Below, one piece after another: positions 29,851-38,302 of a stretch of 64,000 bases of DNA. Each line of letters opens with the position of its first letter. Within the stretch, counting starts at the first letter, position 1. The position numbers and the translations under genes are program-made. The notes beneath the pieces were generated by a model that worked only from the letters and a program-made list of their open reading frames with translations, searched no databases and was not told where the DNA came from. Origin of the DNA: Acidiphilium multivorum AIU301 (GTDB lineage: Bacteria; Pseudomonadota; Alphaproteobacteria; Acetobacterales; Acetobacteraceae); the NCBI RefSeq assembly GCF_000202835.1, contig NC_015186.1, positions 372,001 to 436,000 on the forward strand. The letters are read 5' to 3'.

Positions 29851-30839
29851 TAGCCCTTCTTGATCAGCGGCTCGATCTTGTCGAGCAGCGCCTTGTCGTC
29901 GGTGCCGGCGGCGGTGTTGACGTTCATGCCCTCGAGGTCGAACCGCTTGGTCAGCACGCACTGCACCACCGGCAGGAAGCCCTGCATGTAGAGCTGCTGG
30001 TTCAGCGTCGCGGCGATGTAGCCGCTCTTCACCCCGGCGATGGTGGTCGGCGCGAGATCGATGCCGCCGACGACGATCTGCCCGGGCTTCTTGCCGGCCT
30101 CCTGCAACGCCTTCGGAATGAACGAGGTCACCAGCCCCTGCTGCGTGCCGATCGCCTTGAGCTTCGGATGCCGCTCGATGAAGGCGACGAGGATCGGCAC
30201 CGACAGCGCCGGATCGGCGTTGACGGCGTTCGAGATGTTGAGCTTGTAGACCTTGAGCCCGGCCTTCTTCAGCCCCATCACCAGGCCCTCGTCGGATTCG
30301 CCGCGGATCCCCTCGGCGAAGACGCCGTATTCGAGCGCCTCGTCACCCGGCTTCAGGTGCCCGGCCTTGACCATCGCCGCCGCGGTGGTCTCGCCGCCCT
30401 GCACGAGATAGGTGCCGACATAGCCGAACCCGTTGGTCCGGTATTTCGCCTCGAGCTTGGGCAGCGGCACGTTCCCGGCGGTGACCACCATGCCCTGGGC
30501 CTCGGCCTTGCTCACCAGCGGCGCGAAGGCGGCGTTGCCCGGATGGCCCATGATCTCGGCGCATTGCGGCCCGGCGGCGATGGCCTGGCGGAACTGCTCG
30601 ATCATCTTTTCCGGCTGCCAGTCGGAATATTGCGAGATCAGCCGCACGCCGAGCGCCTTGGCCGCCGCCTTGGCGCCGAGTTCGCGCGGCAGCGTCGAGG
30701 CGTCGCCGGGGCTGCCGCCCATCTGGAAATACATGGTCAGCCCGGCGCCGAGCTTGTGCTGCGGGGCCGCGGCGGCCGTGCCGCAGAACAGCGCCGCCGC
30801 GATGGCGGCCGCCGAAGCGAAGGACATCCTGAGTTTCAT
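29844..30839 (-). CDS. Periplasmic binding protein of a ribose-type ABC importer
   Basis: A 331-residue protein with a signal peptide (hydrophobic about 8-22, AAA-APQ) and the two-lobed periplasmic binding protein fold of the RbsB class (LISQYSDWQPEKMIEQFRQAIAAGPQ, GTQQGLV, GGIDLAPTTIAGVKSG). Third gene of a minus-strand operon after the ATPase and permease. Ligand unknown; sugars, polyols and autoinducer-like compounds are typical. The neighbours across the divergent promoter are catabolic enzymes. Confidence 0.82.
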   Translation of the reverse strand: MKLRMSFASAAAIAAALFCGTAAAAPQHKLGAGLTMYFQMGGSPGDASTLPRELGAKAAAKALGVRLISQYSDWQPEKMIEQFRQAIAAGPQCAEIMGHPGNAAFAPLVSKAEAQGMVVTAGNVPLPKLEAKYRTNGFGYVGTYLVQGGETTAAAMVKAGHLKPGDEALEYGVFAEGIRGESDEGLVMGLKKAGLKVYKLNISNAVNADPALSVPILVAFIERHPKLKAIGTQQGLVTSFIPKALQEAGKKPGQIVVGGIDLAPTTIAGVKSGYIAATLNQQLYMQGFLPVVQCVLTKRFDLEGMNVNTAAGTDDKALLDKIEPLIKKGYY

Positions 30840-30888
30840 CCCGTCTCTCCCTTTGTTTGCCTTGAGGTGCCCGTCATGCCGGCGGGCT

Positions 30889-31923
30889 TTACTCGCGTTG
30901 CATCAGTCGTCGCTGCAGAGCCTTCACCCTCGCCGGGTCGCCGAGACCGGTGTGCAGCACCACCGCGGCGACGAACACGAGGCCGACGATCACCTCGACC
31001 CAGAACCCCGAAACCCCGGTCGCGACGATCCCGGCATCGAGCATGCCGATGATCATGGCGCCGAAGAAACTGCCGACCACGGTGGCCGATCCGCCGAACA
31101 CCGAGGAACCGCCGATGAACACGGCGGCGAGCGCCGAGAGCAGCAGCCCCTGGCCCTGCGTCGAGAAATAGCTGAGATTGGCGACGGTCATCAGGAAGCT
31201 CGCGAAGCCGGCGAGCGCGCCCATCAGGGTGAACAGCTTGATCCGCTCGCGGACCGTGTTGATCCCGACCACCCGCGCCACCTCGCGCGAATCGCCGATG
31301 AACAGCAGGTGCTCGCCGAAGCGGTGGCGGTTCAGGATCGCCCAGATCAGCGCCGCGACGGCCACCGCCCACAGCGCCTCCACCGGCACGCCGAGCAGCG
31401 TCCCCGAGAACACCCGCGCGATCACGGTGCCGGTCAGGTCGTTCAGCGCGTAGGACAGGCCGCCCGAAAGCACGGTCGCCACACCGCTCCAGAAGAACGA
31501 CGTGCCGATGGTGATGATGATCGAGGGAATGCCGAGTGCGGCGACCAGCCAGCCATTGATCACGCCCACCAGCGCGCCGCCGCCGATCGCCGCGACCAGG
31601 CCGAGCCAGGGCATGTGCAGCTTGTCGGCGCAGAACGCGAACAGGAAGCCCGACAGCGCGATGACCGCCGGGAACGACAGGTCGATCTCCCCGGCCGCGA
31701 TCACCAGCGTGAGGCCGAGCGAGAGCACCAGCATCGGCGGAATCGTGACGAGGAAGGAATTGTAGATCGGCCAGCGGAGGAAAACCTCCGGCGCGAAGCC
31801 GATATAGATGCCGATCAGCGCGAAGAACACGACGATGATCGGCACCGCGCCGAGATGCGCGTGCCAGCGCGGGGAGGATTTCGGCGCCGCCGGGCGTCCC
31901 GTGCTCACGTCGCTGCCGCTCAT
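30889..31923 (-). CDS. Ribose-type ABC importer permease
   Basis: A 344-residue membrane protein of the RbsC/BPD_transp_2 family, about 8-10 helices, with the signature ALAAVFIGGSSVFGGSATVVGSF and GEIDLSFPAVIALSG. The ATG at 31923 overlaps the ATPase stop (ATGA at 31920-31923). The open frame extends further upstream, but only as a shadow of the ATPase gene. Confidence 0.85.
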   Translation of the reverse strand: MSGSDVSTGRPAAPKSSPRWHAHLGAVPIIVVFFALIGIYIGFAPEVFLRWPIYNSFLVTIPPMLVLSLGLTLVIAAGEIDLSFPAVIALSGFLFAFCADKLHMPWLGLVAAIGGGALVGVINGWLVAALGIPSIIITIGTSFFWSGVATVLSGGLSYALNDLTGTVIARVFSGTLLGVPVEALWAVAVAALIWAILNRHRFGEHLLFIGDSREVARVVGINTVRERIKLFTLMGALAGFASFLMTVANLSYFSTQGQGLLLSALAAVFIGGSSVFGGSATVVGSFFGAMIIGMLDAGIVATGVSGFWVEVIVGLVFVAAVVLHTGLGDPARVKALQRRLMQRE

Positions 31924-32768
31924 GCGTGGCCTCCTGTTGCCGGCGTGCCGTGTTGCAGGTCGATCAGGAACCGGGTGAGATCCTCGAGGGTCATCTCCGC
32001 CGGCCGTATGTTGGCGACGATGCGCCCGCGGTCGAGCACCACCAGCCGGTCCGCCAGCGCGTGCACATGCGCGAGATTGTGCTCGATATAGATCGCCGCC
32101 CGCCCCGAGCGCTTGATCGAGCGGACGAAGTCCAGCACCTTCTGCACCTCGCTGATGGCGAGCGCCGTGGTCGGCTCGTCGAGGATGATCAGGTCGGAAT
32201 CGAAATGCATCGCCCGGCCGATCGCGATGCCCTGCCGCTCGCCGCCCGACAGCTTGGCGACGGTCGAATCCGCGTCGATCCCGACGCCGCGGAACCCGAG
32301 CTGGCGCTGCAGGATCTCGTTGGCGATGCGCCGCTGCTCGCGCACGTTGATGAAGCCGAAGCGGTTGACGATCTGCCGGCCGACGAAGAAGTTCCGCCAC
32401 AGCGGCTGCTTCTCGCCGAGCGACTTCTCCTGGTACACGGTCTCGAATTTCAGCGAATGCGCGCGCCGGACCGAATAATTGTAGAGGTCCACCGCCTCGT
32501 CGCGAATATAGAGCCGCCCCGAACTCGGCCGCACCACGCCGGTCAGCGCCTTGATGAGGGTGGACTTGCCGGCGCCGTTATCGCCGATCAGGCCGACAAT
32601 CTCGTTGCGCCCGATCGCCAGATCTATATTGTCGAGGGCGCGGACCTTGCCGAACGAGACGCAGAGTTTCTCGGCGCGGACGATGTCGGACCAGCCGCCG
32701 GCCGCCCTCCTGTCTTCGTTCGGCGTGCCGCCGCCGGAAGCTGCGATCGCGTTGCCTGTTGCGCCCAT
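31920..32768 (-). CDS. Ribose-type ABC importer ATPase
   Basis: A 282-residue single-domain ATPase with Walker A GDNGAGKS, signature LSGGERQ and Walker B LIILDEPTTAL. Unlike RbsA, it has only one ABC domain, as in the FrcA/short subgroup. First gene of the importer operon; a good -35/-10 pair lies 30-60 bases upstream. Confidence 0.87.
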   Translation of the reverse strand: MGATGNAIAASGGGTPNEDRRAAGGWSDIVRAEKLCVSFGKVRALDNIDLAIGRNEIVGLIGDNGAGKSTLIKALTGVVRPSSGRLYIRDEAVDLYNYSVRRAHSLKFETVYQEKSLGEKQPLWRNFFVGRQIVNRFGFINVREQRRIANEILQRQLGFRGVGIDADSTVAKLSGGERQGIAIGRAMHFDSDLIILDEPTTALAISEVQKVLDFVRSIKRSGRAAIYIEHNLAHVHALADRLVVLDRGRIVANIRPAEMTLEDLTRFLIDLQHGTPATGGHA

Positions 32769-32798
32769 GTTTCGGCTTTCGTTGACGTTTCCAGCCGT

Positions 32799-32828
32799 TG
32801 ATTATCGATGAAAAACAGGTCAAGTCAA
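32799..32828 (-). promoter_or_regulatory. Promoter of the ribose-type importer operon
   Basis: On the minus strand TTGACT (32828-32823) is followed after 18 bases by TAATCA (32804-32799). The start codon at 32768 would have a leader of about 25 bases. The region between the two divergent operons (32769-32948) is more AT-rich than its surroundings here; CGTTGA is repeated near 32780 and 32796, which could be operator half-sites. Confidence 0.55.
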
Positions 32829-32948
32829 CAGTTCCGTTATCGCCGGCCTACAATTTTCCGTGCGGCCCCGCACCGGCTTTCCGCCGCGCGCCGTCTTGCC
32901 CGCGCCGCCGCCGCCTGATTTAACCATGCGAAACAGGGGAGACCGACC

Positions 32949-33389
32949 ATGAACGAAATGCCGCCGGGAATCACCAGGGCCGACGAGGGGATCGGCGGCG
33001 TGGTCTGGAACGTCCTCGGCCAGACCTACACGCTGAAGCAGGAGTCGGAGCATTCGATGGCCTGGCACGCGGTCTTCCCGCCCGGCACCTTCGTCCCCCC
33101 GCACATCCACCCGACGCAGGACGAATTCATCTACATGCTGGAGGGAAAATTCGATCTCTGGCTCGACGGGCAGGATCTGTCGGCCGGCCCCGGCGACCTG
33201 GTCCGCATGCCGATGAACAGGCCGCACGGCATCTTCAACCGTTCCGACGCCGACGTGAAATGCGTGTTCTGGGTCGCCCCCAGCCGCTCGCTGCGCGCCC
33301 TGTTCGAGCGCATCCATAACCTCGCCGACCCCGCCGAGGTCGTCCGCATCGCGGCCGAGCACGAGGTCCATTTCCTGCCGCCGGGCTGA
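32949..33389 (+). CDS. Cupin-domain protein
   Basis: A 146-residue single-cupin protein. The two metal motifs are clear: PPHIHPTQDEFIYMLEGKFDLWLDG (His, His, Glu) and PMNRPHGIFN (His). GGGAGA precedes the ATG. It starts a plus-strand operon with an FAD monooxygenase (8 bases on) and a hydrolase. Such cupins act as dioxygenases, isomerases or ring-cleavage helpers; the reaction is not evident. Confidence 0.8.
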   Translation: MNEMPPGITRADEGIGGVVWNVLGQTYTLKQESEHSMAWHAVFPPGTFVPPHIHPTQDEFIYMLEGKFDLWLDGQDLSAGPGDLVRMPMNRPHGIFNRSDADVKCVFWVAPSRSLRALFERIHNLADPAEVVRIAAEHEVHFLPPG

Positions 33390-33396
33390 ACCCGCC

Positions 33397-34641
33397 ATGC
33401 GCGTGCTCATCGCCGGCGGCGGCATCGGCGGGCTCACCCTCGCCCTCATGCTGCACCGACGCGGCATCGAGTGCCAGGTGCTGGAGGCCGCGCCGGCAAT
33501 CCGCCCGCTCGGCGTCGGCATCAACATCCTGCCGCACGCCGTCCGCGAACTCGCCGCCCTCGGCCTGCTGCCCGCGCTCGACGAAATCGGCCTGCGCACC
33601 CGCGCGCTCTCCTACCTCAACCATCGCGGCGAGGTGATCTGGACCGAGACGCGCGGCCTGCACGCCGGCCACGACGTGCCGCAATTCTCCATCCATCGCG
33701 GCAAGCTGCAGGACATGCTCTGGCGCGCCGCGCGCGAGCGGCTGGGGGAGGGGGCCCTGCGCCCGGATGCGCGCGTCGCCGCCGCCGCCGAGGCGGATGG
33801 CGCGGTGGCGGTCACGCTCACCAACGCCGCCGGCGCCCGCGAGACGATCGCCGGCGACGCGCTGATCGGCGCCGACGGCATCCACTCCACCCTGCGCCCG
33901 CTCCTGCTCGGCGCCGACCCGCCGATGCGCTGGAACGGCATCCAGATGTGGCGCGGCGCGCTCGACTGGCCGGCCTTCGGCACCGGCGACGAAATGATCA
34001 TCGCCGGCAACGCCACCGCCAAGCTCGTCTTCTACCCGATCGGCCAGCCCGCCGCCGACGGCACCCGGCTGACCAACTGGGTCGTCTATGCCCGCACCGG
34101 CGCCGAGGGCACGCCGCCGCCCGCGCGCGAAAGCTGGTCGCGCCGCGGCGCCTGGGAGGAGTTCGCCCCGCTGGTCGCCGGCTTCGCGCTGCCCTTCGTC
34201 GATGTCGGGCGCCTCGCCCGCGCCACCAGCGAAATCTTCCTCTACCCGATGTGCGACCGCGATCCGCTGGAGCGCTGGACGCGGGGGCGCATCACCCTGC
34301 TCGGCGATGCCGCGCACGCGATGTATCCGGTCGGCTCGAACGGCGCCTCGCAGGCGATCCTCGACGCGCGCTGCCTCGCCGATACTCTCGCCGAGAGCGC
34401 CGACATCCCCGCCGCGCTCGCTGCCTACGAGGCCGAGCGCCGCCCCGCGACCGCCGCCGTCGTGCGCTCGAACCGCGTCGGCGGCCCCGAGCGCGTCATC
34501 GACCTCGTCGCCGCCCGCGCCCCCGACGGCTTCGCCCGGATCGGCGACGTCGCCCGCCCCGACGAGCTGGAGGCCATCGTTCGCGGCTACGCCACGCTCG
34601 CCGGCTTCGCGGCGCCGCAACCCGCAGGCAGCGCGCCATGA
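33397..34641 (+). CDS. FAD-dependent aromatic-type monooxygenase
   Basis: A 414-residue class A flavoprotein. The N-terminal FAD site VLIAGGGIGGLTLALML (GxGxxG), a mid DG motif (ALIGADGIHS) and the C-terminal GD motif (ITLLGDAAHAMYPVGSNGASQAILDA) are all intact. It would hydroxylate an aromatic or heterocyclic substrate with NAD(P)H and oxygen. The stop overlaps the hydrolase start (ATGA), so the two are translationally coupled. Substrate unknown. Confidence 0.85.
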   Translation: MRVLIAGGGIGGLTLALMLHRRGIECQVLEAAPAIRPLGVGINILPHAVRELAALGLLPALDEIGLRTRALSYLNHRGEVIWTETRGLHAGHDVPQFSIHRGKLQDMLWRAARERLGEGALRPDARVAAAAEADGAVAVTLTNAAGARETIAGDALIGADGIHSTLRPLLLGADPPMRWNGIQMWRGALDWPAFGTGDEMIIAGNATAKLVFYPIGQPAADGTRLTNWVVYARTGAEGTPPPARESWSRRGAWEEFAPLVAGFALPFVDVGRLARATSEIFLYPMCDRDPLERWTRGRITLLGDAAHAMYPVGSNGASQAILDARCLADTLAESADIPAALAAYEAERRPATAAVVRSNRVGGPERVIDLVAARAPDGFARIGDVARPDELEAIVRGYATLAGFAAPQPAGSAP

Positions 34642-35453
34642 CCGAACCGTCCGACCCCGTCTTCCAGTATCTCGCCGGGCAGATGCGCCCCGGCCATCCG
34701 GCGCTGATCGAGGCCTTCCTGCGCGAGGGCGAGGCCGCCATCGCCGCCCGCGCGCCGCGGCTCGACATCCCCTACGGCCCGCATGAGCGCGAACGCTTCG
34801 ATCTCTTCGCCGCCCCCGGTGCCGCGGCGACCCTGCTCTACCTGCACGCCGGCTACTGGCAGGGGCGCGACAAGGCGCAGTTCCGCTTCCTCGCGCCGCC
34901 CTTCGTCGATGCCGGCTTCAACGTCGCGCTGGCGAACTACCCGCTCTGCCCCGATGCCAGCCTCGCCGCGCTGACCGACTCGGTGCGCCGCGCCGTCCCC
35001 GCCGTCCTGCGCGCCGCCGGCACCGGCGGCCTCGTCGCCATCGGCCATTCCGCCGGCGCCCATCTCGCCGCCGAACTCGCGCTGACCGACTGGGACGGGC
35101 CGAGCCCGATCACCGCCGTCGTCGGCCTCAGCGGCGTCTACGATCTCGATCCGCTGCGCGCCACACCGCTGAACGACCGCCTCGGGCTCGACGCCGCCGC
35201 CGCCCGCGCCGCCTCGCCGGTGCATCGCGTGAAGCCGCGCATGCCGCCGGCGATCTTCGCCGTCGGCGGCGACGAAACCCCCGCCTTCCGGGCGCAGACC
35301 GGCGCGATGCACGCGGCCTGGCGCGCCGCCGGCAACATCGCCCGCGAGATCATCGTTCCCGGTGCCGATCATTTCTCTCTCCTGCGCCACCTGGCCGATC
35401 CCGCGTCGCCGCTCTTCGCCGCCATCGCCCCGCTCGCCGCCCCGCGCCGCTGA
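34638..35453 (+). CDS. Alpha/beta hydrolase, kynurenine-formamidase-like
   Basis: A 271-residue hydrolase with an oxyanion motif LLYLHAGYWQGRDK (HG-type), the nucleophile elbow GHSAGAHL, and an acid and His near GGDETPAF and GADHFSLL. This resembles the esterase/lipase group that includes KynB-like arylformamidases. Together with the cupin and flavin monooxygenase it probably forms a short degradative pathway for an N-aryl or ester compound, which is inference. Confidence 0.8.
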   Translation: MTEPSDPVFQYLAGQMRPGHPALIEAFLREGEAAIAARAPRLDIPYGPHERERFDLFAAPGAAATLLYLHAGYWQGRDKAQFRFLAPPFVDAGFNVALANYPLCPDASLAALTDSVRRAVPAVLRAAGTGGLVAIGHSAGAHLAAELALTDWDGPSPITAVVGLSGVYDLDPLRATPLNDRLGLDAAAARAASPVHRVKPRMPPAIFAVGGDETPAFRAQTGAMHAAWRAAGNIAREIIVPGADHFSLLRHLADPASPLFAAIAPLAAPRR

Positions 35454-35469
35454 TCCGCCCCGCCGCGCA

Positions 35470-35483
35470 ATGATCGAGATCAA
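35470..35483 (+). promoter_or_regulatory. FNR/CRP-type box ahead of pqqC
   Basis: ATGATCGAGATCAA (TTGATCTCGATCAT on the other strand) matches the 5-4-5 dyad with one end mismatch. It lies 57 bases before the pqqC start. I did not find a convincing -10 at class II distance, so this is weaker than the other boxes. Confidence 0.35.
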
Positions 35484-35540
35484 TGCGCCGCCGGCCGTCC
35501 CCTGTCGTCTTTCCGGCCTCATGCTTTCGGGGAATGTCCA

Positions 35541-36308
35541 ATGATGAGAGCCGATCTCCTGGCCGAGGCGCCACCAGCCGATGACGGCCGCGCGCCCTGG
35601 TCTCACGCCGAGTTCGAGGCGAAGCTGCGCGAGGCCGGCAGCGCCTACCACATCCACCATCCGTTCAACGTGATGCTCAACACCGGCAAGGCGACGCCGG
35701 AGCAGATCCGCATGTGGGTCGCCAACCGCTTCTATTACCAGATCGCGATCCCGGTGAAGGACGCGGCGATCCTCTCCAACTGCCCCGACCGCGAGATCCG
35801 CCGCGGCTGGATCCGCCGCCTCCTCGACCATGACGGGTTCGACTACGAACTGCCCGACGGCTCGCGCCTGCGCGACGAGGGCGGCATCGAGGCCTGGCTC
35901 CGCCTCGGCATCGCCACCGGCCTCGCGCGCGAGGAGATGCTCGACCTGCGCCACCTCTTGCCCGGCGTGCGCTTCGCGGTCGACGCCTATGTCAATTTCG
36001 CCCGCCGCGCGCCCTGGCAGGAGGCCGTCTGCTCCTCGCTGACCGAGCTTTTCGCCCCCGACATCCACCGCCAGCGCCTCGCCACCTGGCCCGGCCACTA
36101 CCCCTGGATCGAGAGCGAGGGGCTCGACTATTTCCGCAACCGCACCAGCCAGGCCCCGCGCGACGTCGTCCACGGCCTGCGGATCACGCTCGCCCATTTC
36201 GCGACCCGGCCGATGCAGGAGCGCGCCCTGCAGATCCTCAAGTTCAAGCTGGACATTCTGTGGACGATGAACGACGAGATGGGACGACATTACGGCGTCG
36301 CCGCCTGA
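35541..36308 (+). CDS. pqqC: Pyrroloquinoline-quinone synthase PqqC
   Basis: A 255-residue protein that catalyses the final ring closure and oxidation in PQQ formation. It carries family-typical stretches: [79 protein letters not shown] and [10 protein letters not shown]. Length and motifs are those of true PqqC. No pqqA, B, D or E is in the window, so this copy is isolated; the others may lie elsewhere. The start is ATGATG. Confidence 0.92.
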   Translation: MMRADLLAEAPPADDGRAPWSHAEFEAKLREAGSAYHIHHPFNVMLNTGKATPEQIRMWVANRFYYQIAIPVKDAAILSNCPDREIRRGWIRRLLDHDGFDYELPDGSRLRDEGGIEAWLRLGIATGLAREEMLDLRHLLPGVRFAVDAYVNFARRAPWQEAVCSSLTELFAPDIHRQRLATWPGHYPWIESEGLDYFRNRTSQAPRDVVHGLRITLAHFATRPMQERALQILKFKLDILWTMNDEMGRHYGVAA

Positions 36309-36374
36309 CCGCCCGGGTCCACCGCCCGGCGCCGGCCGCGCCGCCCGCCCGCAAGCCAGCCGGAGACCGTGCAG

Positions 36375-37004
36375 ATGCCGAGCGACAGGCCCCACAACCT
36401 CGCGGACAGGGTCCGCCTGCGCGCCGAGGCGCTGCTCGCCGCCGGCTGGGGCCGGCTGACCAAGGTCACGTTCGACTGGCGCCGTTCCGACGGCCGCTGG
36501 CAGACCCTCACCCGCGAGGTCTACGACGTCGGCAACGGCGCGGCGATCCTGCTCTACGATCCCGCCCGCCGCACCGTCGTCCTGGTCCGGCAGTTCCGCT
36601 ATCCCGCCTTCGCCGAGAGCGGCGACGGCCTCGTGCTCGAAGCCATCGCCGGCAAGCTCGACGCCGCCCACCCCGAGGCCCGCATCATCGCCGAGACCGA
36701 GGAGGAAACCGGCTACCGCATCACCGGCATCCGCCCCGTCTTCAGCGCCTACATGAGCCCCGGCGCGCTCACCGAGAAACTCTTCTTCTTCGTCGCCCGC
36801 TACACCCCGGCCGACCGCGTCGCCCCCGGCGGCGGCTGCCCCGAGGAGGGCGAGGATATCGAGACCGTCGAACTCGACATCGACGACGCGCTGCGCCGCA
36901 TCGACACCGGCGAGATCCACGACGCCAAGGCGATCATGCTGCTGCACTACGCCGCCCTGCACCTCTTCCCGCCCGCCGCCCCGTGCCAGGAGCCCTCGCC
37001 ATGA
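36375..37004 (+). CDS. nudK: Nudix hydrolase, NudK/ADP-sugar pyrophosphatase-like
   Basis: A 209-residue protein with a Nudix-type helix (EAIAGKLDAAHPEARIIAETEEETGYRI). The usual Arg-Glu of the box is Ala-Glu, as Lys-Glu is in NudK. REVYDVGNGAAILLYDP and VRQFRYPAF are NudK-like. It probably hydrolyses GDP-mannose or a related nucleotide sugar. GGAG nine bases before the ATG at 36375 favours this start over the GTG at 36369. It overlaps the phzF start by four bases. Confidence 0.82.
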   Translation: MPSDRPHNLADRVRLRAEALLAAGWGRLTKVTFDWRRSDGRWQTLTREVYDVGNGAAILLYDPARRTVVLVRQFRYPAFAESGDGLVLEAIAGKLDAAHPEARIIAETEEETGYRITGIRPVFSAYMSPGALTEKLFFFVARYTPADRVAPGGGCPEEGEDIETVELDIDDALRRIDTGEIHDAKAIMLLHYAALHLFPPAAPCQEPSP

Positions 37005-37840
37005 CCCGCCCGTTCCGCCTTGTCGACGTGTTCGGCACCGCCCCCTTCACCGGCAACCCGCTCGCCGTGATCGCCGATGCCGACGGCCTGTCCACCGCCG
37101 AGATGCAGGCGATCACACGCTGGCTCAACCTGTCGGAAACCACCTTCCTGCTCCCGCCCGCCGACCCCGCCGCCGATTACCGCGTCCGCATCTTTTCCCT
37201 CTCGCGCGAACTCCCCTTCGCCGGCCACCCCACGCTCGGCACCGCCCATGCCTGGGCGGAGGCCGGCGGCATCCCGAAGCGGAACGGCGTCATCGTGCAG
37301 GAATGCGGCGCCGGCCTCGTCACCATCCGCCGCGATGCCGACCGTCTCGCCTTCGCCGCGCCGCCGCTGCTGCGCGGCGGCCCGCCGGACGAGGCGGACA
37401 TCGCCGAGGTCGTCGCCGTGCTGCGCATCGACCGCGCCGCCATCGTCGATGCCGCCTGGGTGGACAACGGCCCCGGCTGGATCTGCGCGATGCTCGCCTC
37501 CGCCGCCGATGTGCTGGCGATCGAGCCGGCGCGCCACCATGGCCGGCCCATCGATATCGGCGTGGTCGGCCCGCACGAACCCGGCGGTGCCGCCGCGTTC
37601 GAGATCCGCGCCCTCTTCACCAACCCGGAAGGCGTGCTGGTCGAGGACCCGGTCACCGGCAGCCTCAACGCCTCGGTCGGCCAGTGGCTGTTCGCCAGCG
37701 GCCGCGCCAGCGGCGCCTATGTCGCGGCGCAGGGCACCCGGCTCGGCCGCGCCGGCCGCGTCCATGTCGAGCAGGACGCGGCGGGCCAGGTCTGGGTCGG
37801 CGGCGCCGTCCGCACCCTGTTCGCCGGCCACGCCCTCTGA
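37001..37840 (+). CDS. PhzF-family isomerase/epimerase-like protein
   Basis: A 279-residue protein of the PhzF fold (two diaminopimelate-epimerase-like halves): FRLVDVFGTAPFTGNPLAVI, the catalytic Glu in LNLSETTFL, SRELPFAGHPTLGTAHAW, and EDPVTGSLNASVGQWL. Members isomerise or hydrate small acids; the substrate is unknown. Translationally coupled to the Nudix gene. A 34-bp tandem repeat array follows directly after the stop. Confidence 0.84.
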   Translation: MTRPFRLVDVFGTAPFTGNPLAVIADADGLSTAEMQAITRWLNLSETTFLLPPADPAADYRVRIFSLSRELPFAGHPTLGTAHAWAEAGGIPKRNGVIVQECGAGLVTIRRDADRLAFAAPPLLRGGPPDEADIAEVVAVLRIDRAAIVDAAWVDNGPGWICAMLASAADVLAIEPARHHGRPIDIGVVGPHEPGGAAAFEIRALFTNPEGVLVEDPVTGSLNASVGQWLFASGRASGAYVAAQGTRLGRAGRVHVEQDAAGQVWVGGAVRTLFAGHAL

Positions 37841-37842
37841 CC

Positions 37843-37979
37843 CGCCCGGCGTCTGCGCCGGGTTGATCCATGTCCCCGCCCGGCGCCCGTGCCGGGTTGA
37901 TCCATGTCCCCGCCCGGCGCCCGTGCCGGGTTGATCCATGTCCCCGCCCGGCGCTTGTGCCGGGTTGATCCATGTCATT
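37843..37979. repeat. Four tandem 34-bp repeats, each with a hairpin
   Basis: Four units start at 37843 (35 bases), 37878, 37912 and 37946. The unit is GCCCGGCGCCCGTGCCGGG followed by TTGATCCATGTCCCC. Each has a stem CCCGGC/GCCGGG with a loop of about six bases. Units 2 and 3 are identical, unit 1 differs in the loop, and unit 4 differs in the loop and last three bases. The period is not a multiple of three and no gene spans the array. There are no spacers, so it is not CRISPR. It may end transcription of the phzF operon or regulate hypC. Confidence 0.85.
37965..37978 (+). promoter_or_regulatory. FNR/CRP-like box ahead of hypCDFE
   Basis: TTGATCCATGTCAT lies at the end of the last 34-bp repeat, 83 bases before the hypC ATG. 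The other three repeat units read TTGATCCATGTCCC and so lack the final half-site bases. No good -10 is visible at class II spacing. Weak by itself, it gains support from the same motif ahead of hupS. Confidence 0.35.
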
Positions 37980-38061
37980 GTCCGCGCCGCCGTCCGGCGG
38001 CACGTTCGGAACCGTCCGGTAACGAAACCTTGCCGGCCTCTCGCGGAGGAGCGCGGCCCCG

Positions 38062-38289
38062 ATGTGTCTCGGTATCCCCATGCAGGTCGTGGCGATCGAC
38101 GGGTTCAACGCCGTCTGCGAGGCGCAGGGCGTGCGCCGCGCCGTCAGCCTGTTCATGCTCGGCGCCGGCGAGGTCGCGCCCGGCGACCATGTCATGGTCC
38201 ATGTCGGCTACGCGCTGCGGAAAATGACCGAGGGCGAGGCCCGCTCCGCCTGGGAGCTGCTCGCCGTCCTTGGCGAGGCCGCGCCGTGA
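38062..38289 (+). CDS. hypC: Hydrogenase maturation chaperone HypC
   Basis: A 75-residue protein starting MCLGIPMQVV, the HypC/HupF signature with the essential Cys 2. With HypD it carries the iron while CN and CO ligands are added, then delivers it to the large subunit. GGAGGA lies upstream. First gene of hypC-hypD-hypF-hypE. Confidence 0.93.
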   Translation: MCLGIPMQVVAIDGFNAVCEAQGVRRAVSLFMLGAGEVAPGDHVMVHVGYALRKMTEGEARSAWELLAVLGEAAP

Positions 38290-38302
38290 GCGCGGGGCGG
38301 CG

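Noticed and set aside
32816-32828. FNR-like box in the importer promoter
   Set aside because: TTGACTTGACC is two half-sites in the same orientation rather than a 5-4-5 dyad; it is better read as a -35 region.
34587-36962. 791-residue minus-strand open frame across the hydrolase, pqqC and Nudix genes
   Set aside because: It spans three recognised genes on the other strand and has Gly/Ala-rich shadow composition.
37843-37979. CRISPR array
   Set aside because: The 34-base units are directly adjacent with no unique spacers, and no cas gene is in the window.
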